Positions 45,647 through 56,319 of a DNA stretch of 64,000 bases are shown piece after piece (within the stretch, counting starts at the first letter, position 1; every line of letters starts with the position of its first letter). The position numbers and the translations under genes are program-made. A model generated the notes under the pieces. It made no database searches and had not been told where the DNA came from. It saw only the letters and a list, made by a program, of their open reading frames with translations. Where the stretch lies: assembly GCA_951799425.1 (NCBI GenBank), contig OX637393.1:16945744-17009743 (forward strand). The letters are read 5' to 3'. Origin of the DNA: Ilex aquifolium. Its lineage: Eukaryota; Streptophyta; Magnoliopsida; Aquifoliales; Aquifoliaceae.

Positions 45647-48600
45647 TTACTCTTCCACCAAGTCCGGATACACTGGATCTGTCAAATCCTCCTCCACTCC
45701 TTGTCCCTCAAAGCCCTCAAAAAATGGCTTAAGTCTTTAGCCATTGACCTTGAATGTCTGGCCATTCTCGGGGACTTCTATAGCTCCATTAGGGTAGGCC
45801 ACCTTGACAAGATAGGGGCCATCCCAACGGGATCGGAGTTTGCCCTAGAAAATAGAGAGACGAGAGTTGTACAAGAGCACTTTTTGGCCGGACTCAAATG
45901 ACTTCCGTACAATGGATTTGTCATGAAAGATCTTAGTCCAATCTTTTGAAATTTTGGAGCTTTCATACGCATCTCTTCGAATCTCTTCCAATTCATTCAA
46001 TTCTAACTTCCTATGCTCTCCGGCCATTCTCAAATTGTAGTTCAAGGTATTTATGGACCAATAGGCCTTGTGTTCCATCTCAACTGGCAAGTGGCAAGCC
46101 TTTCCATAGACGAGGCGATAGGGAGACATGCCTAAAACAGTCTTGTTGGCGGTGCGGTAAGCCCATAGGACATCAATCAGTCTACCTGACCAATCTTTCC
46201 TATTTGGGTTAACCGTCTTCTCTAAGATATTCTTGATCTCCCTATTGGCCAACTCGGCTTGACCATTGGTCTGTGGATGGTATGCGGTGGATACCTTATG
46301 TGTGACACCATATTTGTGCATCAAAGACGCAAATGGTCTGTTGCAGAAATGTGATCCACCGTCACTTATCATTGCACGAGGCATCCCAAACCTCGAAAAA
46401 ATATTCTCCTTGAGAAACTTGACCATGACCCGGTGGTCATTGGTCTTGGTTGGGATAGACTCCACCCCCTTGGACACATAGTCCACTACTAGTAGAATGT
46501 ATAGATAGCCAAACGACATAGGGAAGGGACCCATGAAGTTGATGCCCCAACAATCAAATATTTCTATAACAAGTATAGGGGATAGGGGCATCATGTTCCT
46601 TCGGGTCACACTACCCAAACGTTGACATCTATCACATTCCTTACAAAATGAAAAACAATCTTTTATCAGAGAGGGCCAGTAGAAACCTGACTGTAGAATT
46701 TTTGATGAAGTTTTCTTGGCAGAAAAGTGGCCACCACATGCCTCTGAATGACAAAATGCAAGGACATCCCGCTGTTCATTCTCCGGTACGCATCTCCGCA
46801 TGACTTGGTCAGAGCAGTACTTGAACAGATACGAGTTGTCGAAGTAGAAGTACTTCACATCCGCCATAAATCTCCTTTGATCCTCCGGGCTCCACTGCGG
46901 TGGTATTTGTCCTGTTGCAAGGTAATTACATATGTCAGCATACCAAGGACACACAAAATAAATTGAAAGTAAATGTTCATCAGGGAAGAAATCTGGGATA
47001 TGAATGTGCTCATCGGCCTCGTGCACCACCAGTCGAGATAAATGATCCGCCACCACGTTCTCCACTCCCTTCTTGTCTTTGATTGTCAAATTGAACTCTT
47101 GGAGTAGGAAGATCTACCTAATGAGTCTCAATTTGGCATCCTACTTAGACAAAAAATACTTCAAAACAGAGTGATCAGTATAGACTACTATCGGTGAACC
47201 AATGATGTTAGAACGGAATTTATCTAATGCAAATACTACCGCTAGCAGCTCCTTTTCTGTGGTAGTGTAATTTATTTGGGCTTCGTTGAGCGTCTTGCTA
47301 GCGTAGTATATGACATAAGGTCTATTATCCTCCCTTTGACCGAGCACTGCGCCGACTGCGTAATCACTCGCGTCGCACATAAGCTCAAAAGATAAATCCC
47401 ACTTGGGTGGTCACATAATTGGAGGTGTGATAAGCATGCTTTTGAGTTTTATAAAAGATGCCTGACAATCATCTGACCACTCAAATGGGACATCCTTAGA
47501 CAATAAGTTGGTTAACGGGCGGGCCAATGCTCTAATTTTTTTTATGAAACGATGGTAAAACCCAGCATGGCCTAGAAGCGACCTGATATCCTTAACGACT
47601 CTTGGCGTAGGGAGGTTGGAGATGGCCTCCACCTTTGATTTGTCAACTTCAATACCCTTTGCCGAAACTATATGGCCGAGAACAATTCCTTGTGTCACCA
47701 TGAAGTGACACTTCTCCCAATTCAAAACTAAGTTCTTCTCTTCACATCTCTCAAGGACTTTCTTCAAATTTTCCAAACACCCACTGAAAGAATCCCCAAA
47801 GACCGAGAAGTCATCCATAAACACCTCAACAATATTCTCCACCATGTCACTAAAGATCCCTATCATGCAACGTTAAAAGGTTCTAGGGGCATTACATAGC
47901 CCCAAAGGCATGCGACGGTAAGCAAAGGTACCGTAGGGACAAGTGAAGGTGGTATTCTCTTGGTCTTCCAATGCAATTTCTATTTGATTGTAGCCGGAGT
48001 ATCCATCCAAGAAGCAATAGAATAGATGCCCCTTTACTCGTTCCAACACTTGGTCGAGGAATGGCATTGGGAAGTGGTCTTTCCTTGTGCACAGGTTGAG
48101 CTTCCGGTAGTCAATACAAACTCTCTAACCTGTGATCATCCTTGTTGGAATAATCTCATTCTCTTCATTGTTCACAATCGTGACACCCGACTTCTTGGGT
48201 ACTACTTGTGTGGGACTAACCCACTTACCATCGGCAATCAAAAAAATGATGCCCACGTCAAGTAGTTTCAATACCTCGTCCCTCACCACATCTTTCATGA
48301 TTGGGTTCAACCTTCTTTGTGGTTGTCGAGACGGTTTGTTGTCCTCCTCAAGATAAATACGATGTGTGCAAATGATGGGACTTATCCATTTGATGTCAAC
48401 AATTGTCCATCCAATTGCCCCCTTATGCCTCCTCAATACCTCCAAGAGCTCTTCTTCTTGCTTTGCATCCAAGGTTGAGCTAATCACCACTGGAAATGTC
48501 TCATCTCCCCCAAGACAAGCATACTTCAAATGGGAAGGTAATGGCTTCAATTCCAAATTGGGATTTTGCTCATTTGATGGGAAAATCGTCTTGTCTTGGT

Positions 48601-50186
48601 GTGGGAGCTTCTCAAATGCAGGGATCCACTTTTCTACCCCTTTAAAACTCTCTGATTCCTCTTGTTCCTCAAACTCCACTAGATCAACATTCCCCTCTTC
48701 TTTCAACTTTAACATGCCCCATAATTCCAAGTGTTCTTCTGCCAAGGTGTCAATTCTATTGATTTCATGCACCTCCTCATCATCCCTCGGTTGCTTGGAC
48801 AAGTTGAACACGTTGAGATCCATAATCATGTTCGCAAATGCTAGATTCATAAGACTATTCCTGTAATTAATCACAACATTAGATGTGGCAAGAAAAGGTC
48901 TACCAAGTATTACGGGGATTTGGGAGCTAAGATTTGCAACTGGGTGAGTGTCAAGCACAATAAAATCAATAGGAAAGTAAAATTTATCGACTTGCACTAA
49001 AACATCCTCAACTACTCCCCTAGGTGTTTGGACACTACGGTTCGCCAGTTGAAGCGTGATTGGAGTAGGCTTCAATTCTTCTAGCTGAAGTTGTTGGTAC
49101 ACCGATGTAACGCCCTAAATACCACCCTGGACGGCATTACATTCTAAAACATTCATATCATGAGAGCACTAATATAATTCCATCAATAAGAAAATTTTTC
49201 CATTCATCATCCATAGAATTTACAAGATCATCCCAAAAGAATAAGCCAAGCTATGGCATTTACATCTCAAAAATTAATTAAAGTTGCACAGCGGAATAAA
49301 CAAAAGAAACTAGACTACACAATGTTCCAAAAGAATGTCCTAGTCTAGTAAAAAAGGGAAGGAGGTTGCTCTATGCGTCCACCTCGGGATCCACACTCCC
49401 GTCAAGTGGAGTCTCCCAAGTAGCGGGCTCCTCGACCCTTACGTCCTCCTCAAGCGGGTAATCTGAAAAATGTTAGCGGTAGGGGGTGAGCACGAAGCTC
49501 TGTAGAAAAATTCTCTCAAACCTATACAAGGTTTAGAAAAGCATTTAAAGCAAGTCGGTCTCATTTCACAAATATCATATATAACTTTTGAAGTAAAACC
49601 AGGACATTTATATAGATCTCAAGTTTAAGGAACAACAGTAATTGAATGAATAAGTGGGACCACTATACAATTAACAAACCATATCCAAATATAATCCAAT
49701 CCACCATACACTATTTCCACAAGTTCTCGCAGAATCCCATACTTCCCAAGACTCTTGTAGAAACCTTCTATGGTAGAGTGAACAATAACCAATATACAAT
49801 AGATAATCCATTCTACCATAAACCGTTTCCAACAAGTTCTCGCGGAATCCCATACTTCCGGAAACTCTTGTCGAAACCATTTCTGGTACAATGCACGATA
49901 ACCCACACCGTATGTCCGACACAACCCACGTTACTAATCCGTGATCATTAGTGATAGGAAAATTTCGTACCCACACGGCGTACAAAGACGTCTACCCACT
50001 CCATGTGGTAGGAAAAGTTCATACCCGCGTGGCATACAAAGACGTCTACCCACTACATGATACCCGGTCAATAGTAATCCATGATTTGTATCGTACAACC
50101 ATGCAAGAGATAAAATACCAACAAATATCTCACATAAACAACAATTACACAAGTCCCCAATTCACCCTCAAAGCCTTGCTTCTCAA

Positions 50187-50320
50187 GCATCCTTACAAGG
50201 AACCTCTTGAGAATGGGTGAGCATCCTTACAAGGAACCTCCCACCAAGCATTACATTGTTTCCGAAGCATCCTTACAAGGAACCTCTTGGGAAGGGGTGA
50301 GCATCCTTACAAGGAACCTC
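50187..50320. repeat. Tandem GCATCCTTACAAGGAACCTC repeats
   Basis: Four 20-bp copies starting at 50187, 50221, 50267 and 50301 (spacing 34, 46, 34), that is, two copies of an 80-bp unit, within the solo LTR. Two further duplications of about 110 bp and 60 bp are visible at 49730-49900 and 49960-50060. Confidence 0.8.
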
Positions 50321-50833
50321 CCACCAAGCATATTATTCCAAAATTTATGTCAATTTACAAGCATCTATCTAAAATCCCCAAAATATATCATGTAACTATT
50401 CCACAACCAACAAAGAAAATACATGAGATCACAATAACATCATTTTTCTACCCAACACAAAACACTACGGTTTCGAAATTCATAATAAAGAAATCAATTA
50501 AGAAGGAAATACATCACTCTCCCAAAAACTAGGGTTTTAAAACTAGAAAAGAGATTTCATGGGTATTAAACCCTAACTTTGTTCAAAACATGTAATCTTT
50601 GCAAAAAAAGCCTAAGAGATGATGATTCCATAGCATATACATACCATTGATAGCCAAAACATACATATATAAATACCCTAGCCTCAATGTAAGTGAGTGA
50701 GAGAAAACCCCTACGTTCTTCTTCCTTAGTGTTCTTGAAAAACTTGAAGTTTTGATCTTCTTCAAGGTGCAATTCCTCCTCTCTAAGTCTTCCTAGGGTT
50801 AGAAATGTTGAAATGAGGCAAAGAGAGGCGTCC

Positions 50834-50843
50834 TTATGTATTT
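50834..50843 (-). promoter_or_regulatory. TATA-like box of the Tekay-type solo LTR
   Basis: Minus strand CCACTTTAAATACATAAGG, about 60 bp downstream of the palindrome array. Confidence 0.4.
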
Positions 50844-50897
50844 AAAGTGGAAGAAATGGCCTCATGTGCGCGATTCTGAAGTTCAGAATTCGTAATT

Positions 50898-51049
50898 CAC
50901 GTTCGAACGTCATTGGCGTTCGAACGGTCGTTGCTCCTAGTACTTTTGTTTTTCCATCAGACAAGAGTACTGGAACGCACTTACGTTCGAACGTTTATTA
51001 ACGTTCGAACGTCGATTCACGTTCGAACGTCGAGTCACGTTCGAACGTA
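50898..51049 (-). promoter_or_regulatory. Solo-LTR palindrome array (ACGTTCGAACGT)
   Basis: Six dyads, five of them perfect ACGTTCGAACGT, with centres at 50904, 50921, 50988, 51006, 51024 and 51042; four are spaced by exactly 18 bp. They lie upstream of the TATA-like box. The core is the same as that of the unrelated Athila-1 element. Confidence 0.85.
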
Positions 51050-51395
51050 ATTCTTGTTTTTGCTGAAACTTCCAGTGAAGTTTTGGCCTATTTTGAGATT
51101 GATTTGGAAAATTTTCGTGAGATACACTTTTGTAGCCCTTTATGTCTACTATTTACTGTCCAAATTTCAGATCAATTGGACATAAGGATAAAAATTTATG
51201 ATCCAAACACTAAGGCAGTGTCTAAAATTCTTCTACCTAAAATATCTCTAAAATGCGATTTCACTCCAAAATACTTCCAACTTTCTACAACATACACTAT
51301 TACCTCCACTAACCCTTTATTTCTACTCTTATCATCTACGTAGCTCATGCATACATCATTACATATATATTAGCATTTCAAAAACATAATTACGT

Positions 51396-51398
<3 letters not shown>

Positions 51399-51480
<82 letters not shown>
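51399..51480. repeat. (TA)n microsatellite, about 41 units
   Basis: Nearly perfect TA repeat close to the start of the minus-strand solo LTR. It gives an artificial Ile-Tyr tail to the pol frame. Confidence 0.95.
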
Positions 51481-51485
<5 letters not shown>

Positions 51486-52105
51486 AAATGCGGGGTGTTA
51501 CAACCGAGTACGGAAGGAGGTTCACACTAGCACCCAAATCAAGCAATGCTTGCTCCACCCGACAATTCCCAATTTTTATGGCAATGGTGGGGCAACCGGG
51601 GTCTTTAAACTTCAGTGGAATGTTTGTCCGCAAGATTGAGCTCACTTGCTCGGTGAGGAATGCCTTCTTGTGGACATTGAGCCTCCTCTTTACCGTGCAT
51701 AAGTCTTTCAAGATCTTTGCACATGATGGGATTTGCTTTATGGCATCAAGGAGTGGAATGTTGATCTTCACCTGCTTAAACATTTCGAGTATATCAACAT
51801 AATTAGCCACCTTGACAGGTGGCTTCAAACGATTAGGAAAAGGAGCAAGAATAAGGGAAACATGCACATTTCCATCACTCAAGTTTTCTTTCTCAACCAC
51901 CTCATCACTCACCTCACCCCCCATCGGTGTCACATTTGGTCTCTTTTTCATTTGGCAATGTGACTTTGTGTGAGACCTTTGGCAGAATGGTCTTATCAAT
52001 TTCTTTGCCACTTCGAAGGGTGGTGATCGCCTTGAGTTGCTCACAACTCTCTCTTAAGGGCTCCGATGACTCGACGACATGCTGACCTCTAGGGTTCTCT
52101 TGGGG

Positions 52106-53715
52106 TTAAGCGGGGAATTTTCCTTTCTCTTGTTGTGATGCCCACATGGAGTTTGTCAACTTTGTGAGTTGGGTCCTAATGTCATTAAAAGCTGTGGCAT
52201 TTTGATTATTGATGGCGGTTTGATTTTGGTTGAAGGTAGTTTGGCTTTGAATGAAAACCTGAACCATATCCTCCAAATTCCTTTCGTGAGGAGGTTGGTA
52301 TGTGGAAGAATTGGATGGTCCTTGGGAAAAGTTTTGTGGGGGTGGACTTGGTGAAAAATTCTGTGGTGGTGGGTTTGATGAATACCCTTGCAAAGTGGTC
52401 CGGGGGTATTGGGAACTAGACGCTTGACCTTGAGATTGAAATTGATTTTGCCTAGGAGGCACGGTAGGTGAATAGGCATTTGAACCATGAGGAGTGGGAT
52501 TCTCATTTCTCCAACTAAAGTTCGGGTGATTACTCTAACCCGCATTGTAAGTTTTTGAGTGTGGAGAGAATGATTGCCTTGTTTGGTTAAAGGCATGAAC
52601 TTGCCCGTGGTACACTTCCTTAAGTGCCGGAATGTTCGGGCAATCCGATATGGAATGCTCCACACTCTCACAAATTGAGCAAAACTCCTCTATTTTTGAA
52701 ACATTTGACACCTCGTGTCTCCTTTTGACTTCAAGACTCTCAACCTTCCTAGACAATTTGACAATTTTGGAAAGCAAGTCTTCCCGGTCTCTCAAGTCAT
52801 AAATCCCTCCCCCATGAGTTTGACTACTCCCTTGAGGAGAAGACCTTGGTACATCGGTGGGATCCGTAATGTCCCATGATTGTGCATTCTGTGTCAATGT
52901 ATCAAAGTAATCTAAAGCCTCATCGGGGTCTTTGCTCAAAAACTCTCCATTACACATCATGTCGATGAACTGTCGATGGCCCGGTGTGATTCCTTCATAG
53001 AAGAAACTCACCAATTGCCATGGTTCAAAGCCATGGTGTGGAATGGATTGTAGCAATTCCTTGTACCGATCCCAACATTGGTAGAATTTCTCATTGGACT
53101 TCTCCGAAAAGTTTTGAATTTGTTTCTTTAGAGTGGTGGTTTTATGCACCGGGAAAAATTTGTTTAAAAACTCAGAGAGCATTTGGTTCCAAGATGTTAT
53201 GGATCGAGGTCTCAAGGAATTAAACCAAGTTTTTGCCTTATCTCTCAGGGAAAAGGGGAACAATTTCAGCCTAGCTATATCTTCCATACCATGATTGGTG
53301 AGGAAGGTCGCAACTATCTCCTCGAAATCCTTGATGTGCAAGTAGGGTTCTCCTTCTCAATTCTGTGGAATGTGCGAAGTAGTTGCAACATCCCTGGTTT
53401 AACTAGGAAGAGGTGAGCTTGGACCAGAAGGAGGATGCATGAGAGTGTGGTGCTTCGTGTGGGTTGAAGGAAATCCCTCATTGACCTTGCCGGAGGTTCA
53501 ATGTGGATGTTGTTTCCTTCATTAACGGGAGGGGGAAATTGCATTCGTGGATTGGGCATTCTAGGTTCTTGTACTCCCCCACCCCTTTGCATGTTTGGGT
53601 TTGTACCTACATTCTCAAAATTGTCACTTGCATCCTCGGGTGGGTCTTGGTCAATGTTCATATTGGGGCCCAATGGTTGTCTAACTAGTCGGATTTGTTT
53701 GTCCCGACCCCACAT
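52106..53715 (-). pseudogene. Athila-2 gag (frameshifted)
   Basis: Starts at ATG 53715 (MWGRDKQIRLVRQPLGPNMN). After a frameshift near 53340 the capsid continues: LHIKDFEEIVATF-like, LKLFPFSLRDKAKTWFNSLR, FYQCWDRYKELLQSIPHHGF. A CCHC knuckle CSICESVEHSISDC (CX2CX4HX4C) lies near 52680-52640. The C-terminal part is Gln/Asn/Pro-rich and ends EKGKFPA* at 52106. It packages the element RNA. Confidence 0.85.
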
Positions 53716-53852
53716 ATAACAAAACTATCTATTAATAAAAAAAATGTAAACAAATAAAAGTCTATACAAGGATCAACGTACCTCAGCCCATGATGAACAT
53801 CACGGGACTTACCTCCGTTGTCTGAAAATCATCTTCTTGATTCAACGTTTGC

Positions 53853-53870
53853 CTTCTCCGGCAACGGCGC
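53853..53870 (-). promoter_or_regulatory. Damaged Athila-2 primer-binding site
   Basis: Minus strand reads CTTAGCGCCGTTGCCGGAGA, where TGGCGCCGTTGCCGGGGA is expected. The first two bases of the site and the last 29 bp of the adjacent LTR are missing. Confidence 0.8.
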
Positions 53871-55614
53871 TAAGCTCCGGACATCACCCTCAATGTATGT
53901 ATGGCGTATGTGTGAAGGGAGTGTCACTCTCCCTTGGGATGATGTCAAAAGAAAGGGCAACAAAAAGGTGGAATGAAATGTAATGTGAAATGAGTGCGTG
54001 TGTACAAAAATGCTTCCCAAGCTCAAGAAGACTTTTGTGTGTCGTGTTTTACTTGGAGAGTATTCCAAGGTTGTCTCCTGAGGGAAGGAGGTGAATCGTT
54101 TTGAAGGTGATTATGGTAAAAACAAAGTGTAAAATCTTTTGTTGTTAAAGTTTGGTTGGTGAGTTGTATTGTGATGAAAATGAAATGGGAAACAAGGGTT
54201 GGCTAATCCAAAAGGTTCACTCCAATGGGAATGCCAAGTCAACTCGAAACCTTCCTCCAATGGTGCATAGATGAACGATTGATTCGTGGAAAGCTCGGGA
54301 CGAGATGGAAGTGAGAATCCAAGCATAACCCGTGACAAGTCTACGAGATATCAAAGACTCACAACCGTGTCCACACTCAACCCAGTCAAACCGAACCATC
54401 GTACACCGAGGGGAGGAAAGAAGATGAGTTGAAATGGCATACCCAAGAGGAGGTCTCCCTTGGATTAGCCAACTTAAAAACTTAGCTACTCATGCTTAAA
54501 GGAAAGACACTAATGTAATGGAAATACATTGTGGAGCAATGAAGAATTTAACTAAGTTAATGCAAGAAAACATAAACTAAAAGAGAATGCATTTAAGACC
54601 CATTTTAAAACTAAGAAAATGAAGAACATGAATGCATTAATGGTGAAAGCTTGAATAGAAGATTAAACTTAAAAGCAACTTGAAATAAATGACATTCAAG
54701 ACTTCAAACAAAGCTTAGAAAGGTCTTATAATGGATTACAAGGCAATGTATGGAAAGAAAACGGAAAAAACATTAACTTCTCTCTCTAGCACTATTCATC
54801 TACTTTCTTGCATTCTCTCTCTGTCTCTCTCTCTCTCTATATTACAATGTATCTTAGCTAATGCTGAATAATGGTGGTCAAGTTTGCCAAAAATGTCCAT
54901 GGAGCCCTCCCCAATGCTGTGTGATGTCATTCTCATCATGGGGGGTTGAAAGGGATGGGATGGTGCAGGCTAGGACAAGCCTAGCCTTTCTCTCTTGTCA
55001 TGCCTCTTCTCTCTCTTCCTCATTAATGCAAAAGCCATCCAAGTCCAAGTAGAGGTGAGGGGAAGCTCCTAGACGTGCAGGGGATTTCAGGGGATCTGTT
55101 GGAGAAGTGTAAGTGGGACCCCCAAATGGCAGAGCTTGAGTTGTAGGCTGTCTGGGCAATCTGGGCAAAACCTTCCGGAAGGTCGACAAAAACCTTCCAG
55201 AAGGTTTGTGCATGAACAGTTAAATGAAGCAGTCGACAGAAAAAACCTTCCAGAAGGTTCATTCCAGTAGACAAAACCTTCCTGAAGGTTTCACTCCAGT
55301 AGGCAAAACCTTCCAGAAGGTTTTGGCAGTGAAAAAAAGAAATCCAAGGCAAAATCTTCCGGAAGGTTTTCAACCAATTTGCATTTTCTTGATCTCTTCA
55401 CCCTCCAAGCCTTCCTTTAAGCTACCCGTACATCTTCATTGACTTCAACCACTTCAATGGGGGCTCAACTCAAGCTATTTACATCATTTTTCCTGCATTT
55501 ACACAAAACTCCATCAAAACGAAGTTGAAACGAATTTCTCCCCAACTTATGACAAAAACAAGTATTAAAACGGAATATTAGCATCCAAAATATGTCATGT
55601 TTTTGTGCTAATCA
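53871..55614 (-). repeat. Athila-2 5' LTR (3' end deleted)
   Basis: Matches the 3' LTR from TGATTAGCACAAAAAC (55614) down to GGAGCTTA (53871), but lacks the 29 bp that correspond to 39646-39674. Its palindrome array (55169-55363) has six units against seven in the 3' LTR. Confidence 0.85.
55169..55363 (-). promoter_or_regulatory. Athila-2 5' LTR palindrome array
   Basis: Six dyads of the AAACCTTCCGGAAGGTTT type. Decayed centres here are mainly CCAG, where the 3' LTR has CTGG or CTAG at the equivalent units. Confidence 0.8.
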
Positions 55615-55761
55615 GGTAGTTAGATTTCGCGATACGAATCCAATAGGGAGGTCCATTTCATCATCCGAGTTTAAAAAAAAATTGGGTTTTCAACCTGTAT
55701 CGTAACGACTAATTACCGTTTTGCCTTTTTTAATAAAATTTTAAATTTTCTGGGTTTTATA
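55615..55761 (-). mobile_element. Tekay-type 3' LTR, part 1 (LTR start)
   Basis: On the minus strand the purine tract TTTAAGGGGGGAAGAA is followed by TATAAAACCCAGAAAATTT, the LTR start (TG changed to TA). The sequence continues at 39645 once Athila-2 is removed. Confidence 0.7.
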
Positions 55762-56319
55762 TTCTTCCCCCCTTAAAGGAATTTCGTCCCCGAAATTACA
55801 CACACATGCACATACAACAACATGCATATGCAACAAGTCATGTACTACTTTATGACTACAAGAAATATACTTTCATCCTCAAACAGGAATGAATAGGCAG
55901 CACGAATAGTGTCCTCACGCTCCCATGTTGCCTCATCTATACCACGGTGCTGCCATAGAGCTTCACCAGCCTCACAGTCTTGCCACACAAAACCTAATCT
56001 CTGTTGTCCATGATACGCACCGGTCCCTCCTCGAATGTCCCATCCGCATCAACAACCAACTCACTCCAATCCACCACATTTGTAAGATGTGGAGTGTACT
56101 TCCGGAGCATGGAGACATGGAACACCGCGTGAACACCAAATAAATTTGGTGGTAATGCCAACTGGTAAGCAACTATACTAACCTTCTCGAGTACCTCATA
56201 CCTCGGCGATAGCTTTCCCCCTTCCAAAACCTGACCACTCCTCTTTTAGGCATAATCTTCAAGAAGATATGATCCCCAACCTTGAACTCCAAAGGTCTCT
56301 ACTGTCTGTTGGCGTATAA
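55762..56319 (-). pseudogene. Tekay chromovirus integrase C-terminus and chromodomain end
   Basis: Minus strand from 56319: ANRQ*RPLEFKVGDH, MPKRGVVRFWKGGKLSPRY, VAYQLALPPNLFGVHAVFHV, SMLRKYTPHLTNVVDW and, after a frame change, RGIDEATWEREDTIRAAY. These are the integrase C-terminal (GKLSPRYIGPF...VFHVSMLRKY) and chromodomain (EATWE) motifs of Tekay/Del chromoviruses. It is followed by the typical 3' sequence TTTCGGGGACGAAATTCC and the purine tract. Stops and a frameshift make it a relic. It is cut upstream by Athila-3. Confidence 0.9.

Larger units (their letters stand above)
49106..51502 (-). mobile_element. Tekay-type solo LTR inside Athila-2 pol
   Basis: 2397 bp between perfect ACCGA duplications (49101-49105 and 51503-51507). 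On the minus strand it begins TGTAACACCCCGCATTTTC, a classic chromovirus LTR start, and ends TTTAGGGCGTTACA. Excising it restores the Ser-Val-Tyr junction of Athila-2 protease. It contains (TA)n, the ACGTTCGAACGT array, a TATA box and tandem repeats. No internal region is present, so it is a solo LTR produced by LTR-LTR recombination. Confidence 0.9.
45647..52044 (-). pseudogene. Athila-2 pol, split by a solo LTR
   Basis: On the minus strand: VKINIPLLDAIKQIPSCAKI, then protease LLDLGASVNLLPYSV (about 51550-51510). The solo LTR (51502-49106) interrupts, after which YQQLQLEELKPTPITLQL resumes at about 49098. RT has VVRDEVLKLLDVGIIF and VFMDDFSVFGDS (about 47820). RNase H (47380-47050) has MCDASDYAVGAVLGQ, with a TAG in place of Trp before IFLLQEF. 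Integrase has [11 protein letters not shown]...CKECDRCQR, then [20 protein letters not shown] and NREIKNI. The first catalytic Asp of the DDE triad is Asn here (WGID in Athila-1). Pol ends YPDLVEE* at 45647. A few further stops are present, for example after ITG near 48125. Confidence 0.9.
39646..55614 (-). mobile_element. Athila-2, Athila-type Ty3 element with nested solo LTR
   Basis: Flanked by a perfect GGTAG duplication. Reading the minus strand: 5' LTR (55614 to about 53871), damaged primer site, gag, pol interrupted by a 2397-bp solo LTR, purine-like tract, array, ORF3, terminal purine tract and 3' LTR (41433-39646). It is about 16 kb including the insertion, and is inserted in the Tekay 3' LTR. 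Pol and gag contain few stops, so it is better preserved than Athila-1, but it cannot move on its own. Confidence 0.9.
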
